A stretch of 64,000 bases of DNA from Chryseotalea sp. WA131a (GTDB lineage Bacteria; Bacteroidota; Bacteroidia; Cytophagales; Cyclobacteriaceae): the NCBI GenBank assembly GCA_025370075.1, contig CP073016.1, forward strand, positions 4,092,001 through 4,156,000, read 5' to 3'. Shown piece after piece: positions 8,864-17,008 of the stretch. A program made the translations under genes and the position numbers. Every line of letters starts with the position of its first letter. The first letter of the stretch is position 1. A model generated the notes under the pieces. That model was given only the letters and a program-made list of their open reading frames with translations. It was not told where the DNA came from and did not search any database.

Positions 8864-9235
8864 TTGAAGACATTTCTAACAAATTTTAGCAAGGTTGTTA
8901 AGAATCTTCGCCACGAAAAAGGCTTTTCTCAAGAAGCAATGGCATATGAAATTGGGATGTCTCCTTCAGGCTATGGCAAGATTGAAAGGGGAGAGACAGA
9001 TTTAACTATTTCAAAGATTGATAAAATAGCAGCATGTTTTGGCCTTACCGCAACATCAATTATTAGAATGGTGGATCAGCAAAACAATATAGATTTAAAT
9101 ACTGATTCAAAGAACCTTAGTAAAGAACAGCTTTTTGAGGCATACAAGACTCTCAGTGTAACTGTATTGCAACTTCAGGAAAATGTCTCAATTTTGACTG
9201 AACGGATATCAAATCTTGAGAAAAAGGATTGCTAA
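8864..9235 (+). CDS. XRE-family transcriptional regulator with C-terminal coiled coil
   Basis: A 123-residue DNA-binding protein. The helix-turn-helix occupies about residues 8-65: VVKNLRHEKGFSQEAMAYEIGMSPSGYGKIERGETDLTIS, a typical Cro/C1 motif. Residues 80-123 form a predicted coiled coil (LQENVSILTERISNLEKK) that would give dimers. The start is taken as TTG at 8864, because an in-frame stop lies at 8843-8845 and the only later ATG (8940) would delete most of the HTH domain. It is divergent from the lipoprotein gene and convergent with leuA, 20 bp away. Confidence 0.8.
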   Translation: MKTFLTNFSKVVKNLRHEKGFSQEAMAYEIGMSPSGYGKIERGETDLTISKIDKIAACFGLTATSIIRMVDQQNNIDLNTDSKNLSKEQLFEAYKTLSVTVLQLQENVSILTERISNLEKKDC

Positions 9236-9255
9236 TAGCTAGATTGGCATCGATC

Positions 9256-10416
9256 TCACCTAGTCAGCACGGGCATATTTCCTACTAGCACTTGAAGATC
9301 TTCGTTATCTACATTGCCCTTTTCGTCTGCAACGATCAAAAAGTTTTCGTAAAGTGTATTTAGTTCCTCGCCTTCAAAATGATAACCCAACAATTCGGCA
9401 CGATGTTTTAAAGCCGCTCGACCGCTACGAGCGGTAAGCACGATCGAGGAATTAGGAACACCTACATCTGCCGGGTTAATGATTTCATAATTCTCGGCAT
9501 GTTTCAAGAATCCGTCTTGATGAATTCCCGAAGAGTGAGAGAAGGCATTTTTGCCAACGATCGCTTTGTTGGGTTGCACCGGCATGTGCATCATCTCGCG
9601 CACCATCTGACTAATTTCAAAAATCCGTTCAGACTTGATATTAGTATATAAATCCAAATCTTTATGCACTTGCAAAATCATGGCCACTTCTTCCAAGGAA
9701 GTATTGCCAGCCCGCTCGCCAATTCCGTTAATCGTGACTTCTGCCTGTCTTGCACCGTTCGTTAAACCTGCAATAGTGTTAGCAGTTGCCAACCCTAAAT
9801 CATTGTGACAATGAACAGAAATGATAGCTTTGTCTATGTTCTTTACATTTTCAAATAAATACTGAATGCGTTTCCCATACAAATGCGGCAAGCAATAGCC
9901 CGTTGTGTCCGGAATATTTACCACATCTGCTCCTGCAGCAATCACCGCCTCGGTCAGTTGAGCTAAAAAGGCCAGATCAGCACGCCCCGCATCTTCGGCA
10001 AAAAATTCGACTTCATATCCTTTTGCTTTGGCATATTTCACGGCCCACACACCTTGTTCCAGCACTTGTTCGCGTGATGATTTGAACTTGTGTTTGATAT
10101 GTACATCACTTGAACCAATACCCGTATGAATACGTCCATGCTTGGCATGATGCAACGCTTCGGCAGCTACATCGATATCATCTTTTTTCGAGCGTGTCAG
10201 TCCGCAAACAGTGACATTTTTCACTGCCTTCGAAATCTCAACGACTGAAAGAAAATCACCCGGACTAGAAATGGGGAAACCAGCTTCTATAACATCCACC
10301 CCTAGCGCTTCCAATTCTTTGGCAATAATTACTTTCTCGTCCGTCTTTAGTTGACAACCCGGTACTTGTTCACCATCGCGAAGAGTGGTATCGAATATTT
10401 GGATTTTGTGGCTCAT
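9256..10416 (-). CDS. leuA: 2-isopropylmalate synthase, short form
   Basis: First committed step of leucine synthesis: acetyl-CoA plus 2-ketoisovalerate gives 2-isopropylmalate. The 386-residue protein has the DRE-TIM signature FDTTLRDGEQVPG at residues 8-20, the metal-binding HCHNDLGLATAN near residue 200, and NGIGERAGNTSLEEV near residue 230. It ends after the accessory subdomain, so the C-terminal regulatory domain of the roughly 510-residue enzymes is missing. This short form is normal in Bacteroidota and may be insensitive to leucine feedback, or regulated differently. It is last in a leuC-leuD-leuB-leuA operon, 18 bp after leuB. Confidence 0.93.
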   Translation of the reverse strand: MSHKIQIFDTTLRDGEQVPGCQLKTDEKVIIAKELEALGVDVIEAGFPISSPGDFLSVVEISKAVKNVTVCGLTRSKKDDIDVAAEALHHAKHGRIHTGIGSSDVHIKHKFKSSREQVLEQGVWAVKYAKAKGYEVEFFAEDAGRADLAFLAQLTEAVIAAGADVVNIPDTTGYCLPHLYGKRIQYLFENVKNIDKAIISVHCHNDLGLATANTIAGLTNGARQAEVTINGIGERAGNTSLEEVAMILQVHKDLDLYTNIKSERIFEISQMVREMMHMPVQPNKAIVGKNAFSHSSGIHQDGFLKHAENYEIINPADVGVPNSSIVLTARSGRAALKHRAELLGYHFEGEELNTLYENFLIVADEKGNVDNEDLQVLVGNMPVLTR

Positions 10417-10434
10417 GTTTCTAATATTAAATTA

Positions 10435-11565
10435 TTAGTTAATAAAACTTGTAAGCGCTTCCCCTATCCATACAAAATCACCTATAGAGTTTTTGTTAAT
10501 ATGCTCAACAACCATTGAACCCATTTGAGAAGTGTTCAGTATTTTATCTATAGAGGTTGAGTTATCAGAAATATCGCTTGTTCGAAAACCCCTTTTAAGA
10601 ACAATTTCAACGGCCTTAATAATAGTTTCAGATTCTTTCTTCAAACCAAAAGAAATATCCAGCATTAAGGCAACCGATAGAATAGAAGCCAATGGATTAG
10701 CGATTCCTTTGCCCGTGATATCATGTGCACTTCCGTGGATGGGTTCGTACAAACCAACGGTGTCCCCAACCGATGCAGACGCCAACATCCCCATTGAGCC
10801 GGCAATCTGCGAAGCCTCATCCGTTAGTATGTCTCCAAAAAGATTTCCCGTTACAACTACATCGAAACTTCTTGGGTTTTGAATGAGCTTCATGGCGGCC
10901 GAATCGACAAACTGATGTTCCAATTCAACATCCGGATATTGTTTGCTTATTTCAGTAACAACTTGCCTCCATAGGCGTGAACTCTCCAATACGTTCGCCT
11001 TGTCTACAGAGGTCACTTTCTTTTTGCGGGTGCGTGCTGCCCGGAAAGCTTTATGTGCAATGCGCTCGATTTCATAACGGTGATAGATCATCAGATCGTA
11101 GGCGGTGTTCCCATCATCCTTTCTTCCCTTCTCTCCAAAATACACATCACCTGTCAATTCACGGAAGAAAAGAATGTCAGAGCCTTTCAATATCTCCGCT
11201 TTGATGCTAGAGGCCTCCAGCAACTCATCAAACAATTTGATAGGACGTAGATTGGCATAAAGGCCGAGTTCTTTGCGCATTTTCAATAAACCTTGTTCAG
11301 GTCGTACTTTTAGTGTTGGGTCGTTGTCATATTTTGGATGACCGACCGCTCCAAACAAGATCGCGTCACAGTTTTTCAGTTTTGCAAGTGTTTCGTTCGG
11401 CAACGGATTGCCACTAGCTTCAATCGCGTCATGACCAATCTGTGCTTCTTCAAATTCAAATTGATGATCGAACAACTCAGCTATTTTTTCCAATACCTTT
11501 TTTCCTTCGGCTGTTACTTCTTTGCCGATGCCATCACCTGGTAGAATTACTATCTTTTTGTTCAT
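10435..11565 (-). CDS. leuB: 3-isopropylmalate dehydrogenase
   Basis: NAD-dependent oxidative decarboxylation of 3-isopropylmalate in the leucine pathway. The 376-residue protein starts MNKKIVILPGDGIGKEVTAE. The family signatures are present: GAVGHPKYD, the substrate-binding REL...VYFGEKG segment, and the catalytic and metal residues in VTGNLFGDILTDEASQIAG followed by EPIHGSAHDITGKGIANP. The length is slightly above the usual 350-360. It is the third gene of the leu operon, 76 bp after leuD across a hairpin repeat. Confidence 0.95.
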   Translation of the reverse strand: MNKKIVILPGDGIGKEVTAEGKKVLEKIAELFDHQFEFEEAQIGHDAIEASGNPLPNETLAKLKNCDAILFGAVGHPKYDNDPTLKVRPEQGLLKMRKELGLYANLRPIKLFDELLEASSIKAEILKGSDILFFRELTGDVYFGEKGRKDDGNTAYDLMIYHRYEIERIAHKAFRAARTRKKKVTSVDKANVLESSRLWRQVVTEISKQYPDVELEHQFVDSAAMKLIQNPRSFDVVVTGNLFGDILTDEASQIAGSMGMLASASVGDTVGLYEPIHGSAHDITGKGIANPLASILSVALMLDISFGLKKESETIIKAVEIVLKRGFRTSDISDNSTSIDKILNTSQMGSMVVEHINKNSIGDFVWIGEALTSFIN

Positions 11566-11578
11566 TTTTAAATATCGT

Positions 11579-11641
11579 TATTGGTTGTTCGTGTTGGTTG
11601 TTCGCCATCTCGAATAACGAACAACTAAGAACGATCAACGG
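11579..11641. repeat. hairpin-forming GTTGTTCG-type intergenic repeat (copy 1)
   Basis: The leuD-leuB gap is an imperfect palindrome built from GTTGTTCGTG-like units on the left and CGAATAACGAACAAC on the right. The same motif fills the leuC-leuD gap at 12236-12287. It may be a REP-like element or adjust expression within the operon. Confidence 0.55.
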
Positions 11642-12226
11642 CTAATGTGCTACATCAAATTCTTTAATATCTTTATTCAAACTCAACAAGTAATCGATAT
11701 CATCATACCCGTTAATCATGCATGTTTTTTTGTACTTGTTGATTTCAAAACCTTCTTTGACAGAACCGACTTGAAGAATTTGGTTTTCTAAATCCACTAC
11801 TATTTCGGTTGACGGTTTTTCTTCAATGGCAGCCAACATTTGTTTTAAGAAATTATCGGAGACCACAATCGGCAACAAGCCGTTATTCAGTGCATTGTTT
11901 TTGAAAATATCCGCGAAGAAACTACTCACCACCACACGAAATCCATAATCGTAAATCGCCCACGCGGCATGCTCACGACTGCTGCCACAACCAAAATTTT
12001 TGCCTGCCACCAAAATTTTTCCAGTGTACTTTGCGTTATTGAGAACAAAATCTTTCACTGATTTATTATCGGTGTTGTATCTCCAGTCGCGAAATAGATT
12101 ATCCCCAAAGCCCTCACGCGTGGTCGCTTTTAAAAAACGTGCGGGAATAATTTGATCCGTGTCTATATTTTCAATCGGCAACGGAACCGCAGTAGATTTT
12201 AGAGTGGTAAATTTTTCTTTGGTCAT
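11642..12226 (-). CDS. leuD: 3-isopropylmalate dehydratase small subunit
   Basis: Swivel domain of isopropylmalate isomerase, working with LeuC. The 194-residue protein shows the hallmark block FGCGSSREHAAWAIYDYGFR near residue 80 and begins with the family's PLPIENIDTDQIIPARFLK. It sits between leuC and leuB in the operon, with hairpin repeats on both sides, so it lies between the two copies of the same element. Confidence 0.95.
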   Translation of the reverse strand: MTKEKFTTLKSTAVPLPIENIDTDQIIPARFLKATTREGFGDNLFRDWRYNTDNKSVKDFVLNNAKYTGKILVAGKNFGCGSSREHAAWAIYDYGFRVVVSSFFADIFKNNALNNGLLPIVVSDNFLKQMLAAIEEKPSTEIVVDLENQILQVGSVKEGFEINKYKKTCMINGYDDIDYLLSLNKDIKEFDVAH

Positions 12227-12235
12227 TTCTTTTTC

Positions 12236-12287
12236 GTTGTTAGTTGTTTGTTGTTGGTTATTCGCGACTAACGAACAACGAACAACG
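12236..12287. repeat. hairpin-forming GTTGTTCG-type intergenic repeat (copy 2)
   Basis: The leuC-leuD gap reads GTTGTTAGTTGTTTGTTG on the left and TAACGAACAACGAACAAC on the right, giving a stem of about 18 bp with three mismatches. It is a relative of the element at 11579-11641 and ends 1 bp before the leuC stop codon. Confidence 0.6.
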
Positions 12288-12288
12288 A

Positions 12289-13698
12289 TTATACAAACTC
12301 TCTCACGTCTGTCACCCTCCCGGTAATTGCCGCAGCTGCTGCACTCAACGGGCTCGCTAAAAATGTTCTTGATTTTGGGCCTTGCCTTCCTTCAAAATTT
12401 CTGTTGGAGGTGCTGATGCAATATTTTCCAGCAGGGACTTTGTCTTCGTTCATCCCGAGGCATGCTGAACAACCGGGACTTCGCAGCTCAAAACCTGCTG
12501 CTTCAAATATTTTATCAAGTCCTTCTCTCCGTGCTTGATCTTCTACCTGTTTCGAACCAGGCACTACCCAAACTTCTACGTTAGAGGCTTTGGTTTTTCC
12601 TTTCACCATCGAAGCGACCAAGCGCAAGTCTTCAATGCGCGCATTCGTGCAACTCCCTATGAACACGTAATCGATGGCTTTGCCTAATAATGAAGAACCT
12701 TGTTCTAAACCCATATACTCCAACGACTTTTTGAACGAAGCATGTTCGGAGATTTCTTCCAGTTCTTCAACTGTAGGAATGCGATCCGTCACCTTCATGC
12801 CCATGCCGGGATTCGTTCCGTACGTAATCATCGGGGCAATATCGGCCGCATCAAATGTCAAAACTGAATCATAAACAGCACCTGCGTCTGTCGCTAACTT
12901 TTTCCATTCAATCACTTTTTTGTCGAAGGCATCGCCTTGCGGTGCAAATTTTCTTCCCATGATATAATTGAACGTTGTTTCATCCGGTGCAATCAATCCA
13001 CCGCGCGCGCCCATCTCGATGCTCATGTTGCAAATGGTCATGCGTGCTTCCATGGAAAGATTTGTGATTGCATCTCCCGCATATTCCACAAAAAAGCCAG
13101 TGGCACCACTGGCAGAAATTTTTGAGATGATGTATAAAATAATGTCTTTGCTGACCACACCTTTGCCCAACGCGCCATTGATTTCAATTTTCATGGTTTT
13201 GGGCTTGTATTGCAAAATGCATTGTGTGGCCAATACTTGTTCCACTTCGCTCGTGCCAATTCCAAAAGCAATATTGCCAAATGCTCCGTGTGTACTTGTA
13301 TGACTGTCGCCACATACAATCGTCATGCCCGGCAAGGTCAACCCCAACTCTGGTCCAATGATGTGAACAATGCCTTGGAAGGGATGACCCAAATCATATA
13401 GCTCCACACCAAACTCTGCGCAATTTTTTCTGAGCGTCTCTACCTGATGGCGGCTCAAGGCTTCTTTGATGGGGAGATGTTGGTCTTTAGTAGGCACGTT
13501 GTGGTCGGCCGTGGCGGTGGTTCTTTTGGTATTGAAAACCTTGATACCTCTTTTTTTCAATCCATCAAATGCCTGCGGGCTTGTTACCTCATGAATAAAA
13601 TGTCGGTCAATAAAAAGTGCATCCGGATATCCTGCGGCACGTTTTACCACATGGCTGTCCCAGATTTTTTCAAAAATTGTTTTTGGTTTTTCGTTCAT
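12289..13698 (-). CDS. leuC: 3-isopropylmalate dehydratase large subunit
   Basis: Aconitase-type [4Fe-4S] enzyme that isomerises 2- to 3-isopropylmalate. The start at MNEKPKTIFEKIWDSHVV gives 469 residues, the normal length; an upstream in-frame Met would add only ten residues. Cluster ligands are visible in FIGSCTNARIEDLR and in GCSACLGMNED. Substrate-site blocks such as TVCGDSHTSTHGAFG (here preceded by MTI) are intact. It is the first gene of leuCDBA and is preceded by a terminator-like hairpin, so its transcription is probably controlled in the leader. Confidence 0.95.
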   Translation of the reverse strand: MNEKPKTIFEKIWDSHVVKRAAGYPDALFIDRHFIHEVTSPQAFDGLKKRGIKVFNTKRTTATADHNVPTKDQHLPIKEALSRHQVETLRKNCAEFGVELYDLGHPFQGIVHIIGPELGLTLPGMTIVCGDSHTSTHGAFGNIAFGIGTSEVEQVLATQCILQYKPKTMKIEINGALGKGVVSKDIILYIISKISASGATGFFVEYAGDAITNLSMEARMTICNMSIEMGARGGLIAPDETTFNYIMGRKFAPQGDAFDKKVIEWKKLATDAGAVYDSVLTFDAADIAPMITYGTNPGMGMKVTDRIPTVEELEEISEHASFKKSLEYMGLEQGSSLLGKAIDYVFIGSCTNARIEDLRLVASMVKGKTKASNVEVWVVPGSKQVEDQARREGLDKIFEAAGFELRSPGCSACLGMNEDKVPAGKYCISTSNRNFEGRQGPKSRTFLASPLSAAAAAITGRVTDVREFV

Positions 13699-13736
13699 CA
13701 CTTTTACAACAATCGTTAGTTCGCTCATGTATCCTT

Positions 13737-13778
13737 AAAACAAAACCGCCCCGTGCTGACATTTTCAGTACGGGGCGG
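13737..13778 (-). terminator. intrinsic terminator in the leuC leader (candidate attenuator)
   Basis: Minus-strand CCGCCCCGT pairs with ACGGGGCGG (9 bp), extended inward by CTGA/TCAG, and the run TTTTGTTTT follows. It lies 38 bp before the leuC ATG at 13698. No minus-strand gene lies upstream to be terminated; the upstream neighbour is the divergent GH20 gene. A hairpin with a T run here therefore fits an attenuator of the leu operon. A copy of its inner arm, GTGCTGACA on the plus strand, occurs upstream at 13869-13877 and could form an alternative pairing. Confidence 0.65.
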
Positions 13779-13781
13779 CTT

Positions 13782-13802
13782 TCACAAAGATGAAACGATC
13801 AT
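13782..13802 (-). other. possible leader peptide MIVSSL before the leu attenuator
   Basis: The reading frame ATG ATC GTT TCA TCT TTG TGA ends 4 bp before the terminator stem and contains Ile, Val and Leu codons. Translation could affect folding of the hairpin. It is very short, so it may be coincidence. Confidence 0.2.
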
Positions 13803-14067
13803 CTTTTGAATACAATTGCTAAGATGAAACAACTTCTACACAACAGCAACGAAATTTTGAAAAAGTTTGTGCTGACAAGTGTTTGGTAGTTTAAGCAAGT
13901 GGGTAAAAATATTATGAAGGCCAGTCTTCCATCTTTACGTTTTGTTGATTAGGCCTTTTAATGTGATGCGCTTTTTGTTTGAGATGAATCCTAAATCAAA
14001 AAAAAACACAGGATTGTCCAAAAACAAGTGGCAAACAATTCTTATTTTCGGATTCAATTTCCTGACA

Positions 14068-15621
14068 ATGAAAAAAATAATCTTAATCTCCTTGGCAGCG
14101 ATGCTTGTTTTGGCTTCGTGCAAAAAGCCTGACCCAACGGTTCAAACCCGACTCGAAAGCTTAATACCCAAACCCGTTTCGGTCAATGCAACAGGTGGGG
14201 AGTTTGAACTGACAGCCAAGACAATTATTTATGTTTCAGAAGGGACTCCTGAACTATTTTCAATCGCGGAATTGATGGCAGATGGTTGGCGATCGGCTAC
14301 TGGTCTTGCCCTTAAAATAGAAAAAACCAAAACACCTCCTCCCTCTGGAATATATCTTTCCCTAGGGGCAAACGACAAAGCCCTTGGAGATGAAGGTTAT
14401 AATCTGACTATTACCAAACGTCTATTGTCACTCTCAGCTAACCAACCTGCAGGAGTGTTTCGGGGTATGCAAACGGTTCGTCAATTACTTCCCGCGGCAG
14501 CAGAAAGTTCTTCCCTGCAAAAGGGATCTTGGAAAATAGCTACGGCAAGCATCCGCGATTTTCCAACCTACGGACATCGCGGTTTTATGCTAGATGTTGC
14601 GCGGCATTTTTTTAGTGTGGAAGACGTGAAGCGAAGCATCGACTTGGTTTCGAGTTATAAAATCAACCAAGTTCATCTTCATTTGTCGGACGACCAGGGA
14701 TGGCGCATTGAGATAAAATCGTGGCCAAAACTTACCGAACATGGCGGCAGTACGCAAGTGGGTGGTGGAGCAGGAGGTTTTTATACGCAAGACCAATACA
14801 AAGAAATCGTTCGGTATGCACAAGAACGTTTTATTGCGATCATTCCGGAAATTGACATGCCTGGCCATACCAACGCTGCGTTGGCATCCTACCCCGAATT
14901 GAATTGCAATGGGAAGGCACCTCAACTTTATTCTGGGATTGAAGTTGGTTTTAGCACGCTCTGCACTAAAAAGGAAATCACCTACAAGTTTATTGACGAT
15001 GTAGTGAGCGAGATTTCAGCCATTACACCAGGCCCGTATTTTCACGTTGGGGGAGATGAAAGCCACGCGACCACAAAAGAAGATTACATCCCCTTCATGG
15101 AACGCGTGCAAGATATCGTGTTCGCGCATGGCAAAAAGATTATTGGCTGGGATGAGATTGCCATTTCAAAACTTCGCCCCGAGGTAGTTGCGCAAGTTTG
15201 GTCAGAGGCTGAGAATGGAAAGAAGGCAATTGCTCAGGGGGGAAAAATCCTGATGTCGCCAGCCAATAAAATTTACTTGGATATGAGTTATGACTCAACC
15301 TCCAAATTAGGTTTGCACTGGGCAGCCTATATTGAAGTGGACAGCGCTTACCAATGGGATCCAGCTACGCTGGTAAAAGGAATTGCAAAAGAAAATATCA
15401 TTGGTATTGAAGCAGCGCTCTGGAGCGAAACCATTAAGAACCTAAACGATATTGAATACATGGTGTTTCCGCGATTGCCCGGTTATGCAGAAATTGGCTG
15501 GTCACCTGAGAGCAACCGGAATTGGGAAGAATATAAAGTGCGCCTGGGTCGCCAGGCCGAGCGATTTAGGGTGCTTAACATTGATTACTATCGATCTAAT
15601 AAAGTACCTTGGCAAGACTAA
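14068..15621 (+). CDS. GH20 beta-N-acetylhexosaminidase, lipoprotein
   Basis: Removes terminal N-acetylhexosamine (GlcNAc/GalNAc) residues from glycans. The start MKKIILISLAAMLVLASC gives a lipobox Cys, so the enzyme should be lipid-anchored, probably at the outer membrane; 42 further upstream codons look non-coding. A GH20b domain at about residues 25-150 precedes the catalytic barrel. The catalytic Asp-Glu pair is in HVGGDESH (Asp330, Glu331). Other family blocks are RGFMLDVARHFF, HLSDDQGWRIEI and PEIDMPGHTNAAL. Length 517 residues is typical. No partner glycan genes are adjacent. Confidence 0.93.
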   Translation: MKKIILISLAAMLVLASCKKPDPTVQTRLESLIPKPVSVNATGGEFELTAKTIIYVSEGTPELFSIAELMADGWRSATGLALKIEKTKTPPPSGIYLSLGANDKALGDEGYNLTITKRLLSLSANQPAGVFRGMQTVRQLLPAAAESSSLQKGSWKIATASIRDFPTYGHRGFMLDVARHFFSVEDVKRSIDLVSSYKINQVHLHLSDDQGWRIEIKSWPKLTEHGGSTQVGGGAGGFYTQDQYKEIVRYAQERFIAIIPEIDMPGHTNAALASYPELNCNGKAPQLYSGIEVGFSTLCTKKEITYKFIDDVVSEISAITPGPYFHVGGDESHATTKEDYIPFMERVQDIVFAHGKKIIGWDEIAISKLRPEVVAQVWSEAENGKKAIAQGGKILMSPANKIYLDMSYDSTSKLGLHWAAYIEVDSAYQWDPATLVKGIAKENIIGIEAALWSETIKNLNDIEYMVFPRLPGYAEIGWSPESNRNWEEYKVRLGRQAERFRVLNIDYYRSNKVPWQD

Positions 15622-15737
15622 TACCTGTTTTTTTCTTAAGCTAAGAGTTCTTTTCCCAATGGCATTGAGGATAAAACAAATTAATTCTCGATGGTTGTAA
15701 TATTTTCCATGAATTACGACTAATAGAGAAAATTCTT

Positions 15738-16840
15738 ATGAGTACTGTAGGCAAGAAAAAACCTAAAATTCTGAACTTTCTATTGGTTGTGATCCTAAGC
15801 GGTGTCTTTGGGTTTTTCATTGGCAAATTTGGTTTCCAAGCCGGTAAGACACTACCTACAAATGTTATTTGGATTTGGTCAATCTCTTTTATTCCTGTTT
15901 TCTTTTTTGTGATTGGATTTCACGAAGCAGGCCATGCCGTGGCTGGCATCTCTCAGCAATTTGATTTCAAGATGTATGTAGTCGGACCTTTTATGCGGGT
16001 CAAAGAACAAGATGGCTGGAGGTTTAAATGGAATAAAAACGTGAATACGTCAGGTGGAATGGTGATTTGCCTACCTACCCAAACTCATAACTTAAAAAAG
16101 AGCTTTTCTATTTTTGCAGCAGGAGGCCCTTTGGCTAGTCTGGTATTAACACTAATCTCATTTTTAGTCTATTTGCTGTTAAGGCCGCTGACGGTTTCTT
16201 ATTTTTTTCTTTCATTGGATTGTTTTCGCTCTTGGTTTTTGTTGTCACCATTCTTCCTTTTCGGACAGGAGGCTTTACCTCAGATGGCGGGCGTATCTTG
16301 AATCTGATTCGAGGTGGGGATAAAAGCCGTTTTGAATTACTCATGTTGAAGATTATTACGGAGACTACGGGTGGTAAACGACCTTCATTGCTCAACTTGG
16401 AGGAGTTAACGGAAGCATCCTCATTGGCTACTAAACTGAAGGCACCCTTTGGCGTTTATATACACGGTTACTTTTATCAAGCCATGTGGGATCGCGGAGA
16501 CTTAGTGGCAGCCGAAAAACATCTGGAAGATTATATGAATGAGATCGACCAAATACCTCCAGGTTTAAATAACAGTGTTTGGATGGAAGCAGCCTTCTTT
16601 TATGCAAATGCTAAAAATGATTTGGAGAAAGCAACTTTCTATTGGAACAAGTTTAAGCCATCATCCATGATTCCCCAGGCACAAGTGTTGGCTACAGAAG
16701 CAATGATTGGCAAATTAAATGGTGAAAAAGAATATTCTCTCAGCAAATCCAAAATGGCAATGGAACAATTACCAAACATGCTGGATAAAGGATTGGCTGT
16801 TGTAATGAAAGAAAGATTAGTTCAAATGCAATCTTTCTAA
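15738..16840 (+). pseudogene. M50-family-like metallopeptidase split by a -1 frameshift
   Basis: The first frame (15738-16301) encodes a membrane protein with the zinc motif HEAGH in GFHEAGHAVAGISQQ and several transmembrane helices, as in site-2 proteases. After the T7 run at 16202-16208 the frame ends in unrelated residues, while the -1 frame continues (to 16840) with ILPFRTGGFTSDGGRILNLI, the second metal-ligand DG motif of the family, and then a helical, TPR-like tail of about 190 residues. One inserted T would rejoin the two parts into about 367 residues. The run T-TTT-TTT is also a legal -1 slippery site. The options are a sequencing error, a true mutation or programmed frameshifting. 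Confidence 0.7.
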
Positions 16841-16954
16841 AGCCATTTCAAACAACTAGGTTGCAGGCAGCGTTGATGGTTTGCGTATGGTGCGGTCGTG
16901 GCAATCTTCTTTAGTGAGGTAATATTTTTGACATGACTTCTAGTTTTATTAAGT

Positions 16955-16987
16955 GAAAAAAGAAAGGCCATCATTTCGATGGCCTTT
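16955..16987 (-). terminator. terminator after secDF
   Basis: AAAGGCCATC (16963-16972) and GATGGCCTTT (16978-16987) form a perfect 10-bp stem with a 5-base loop; on the minus strand the run CTTTTTTC follows. It lies 22 bp past the secDF stop codon. Confidence 0.8.
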
Positions 16988-17008
16988 GCTTTTAGATCGG
17001 ATTTGATT

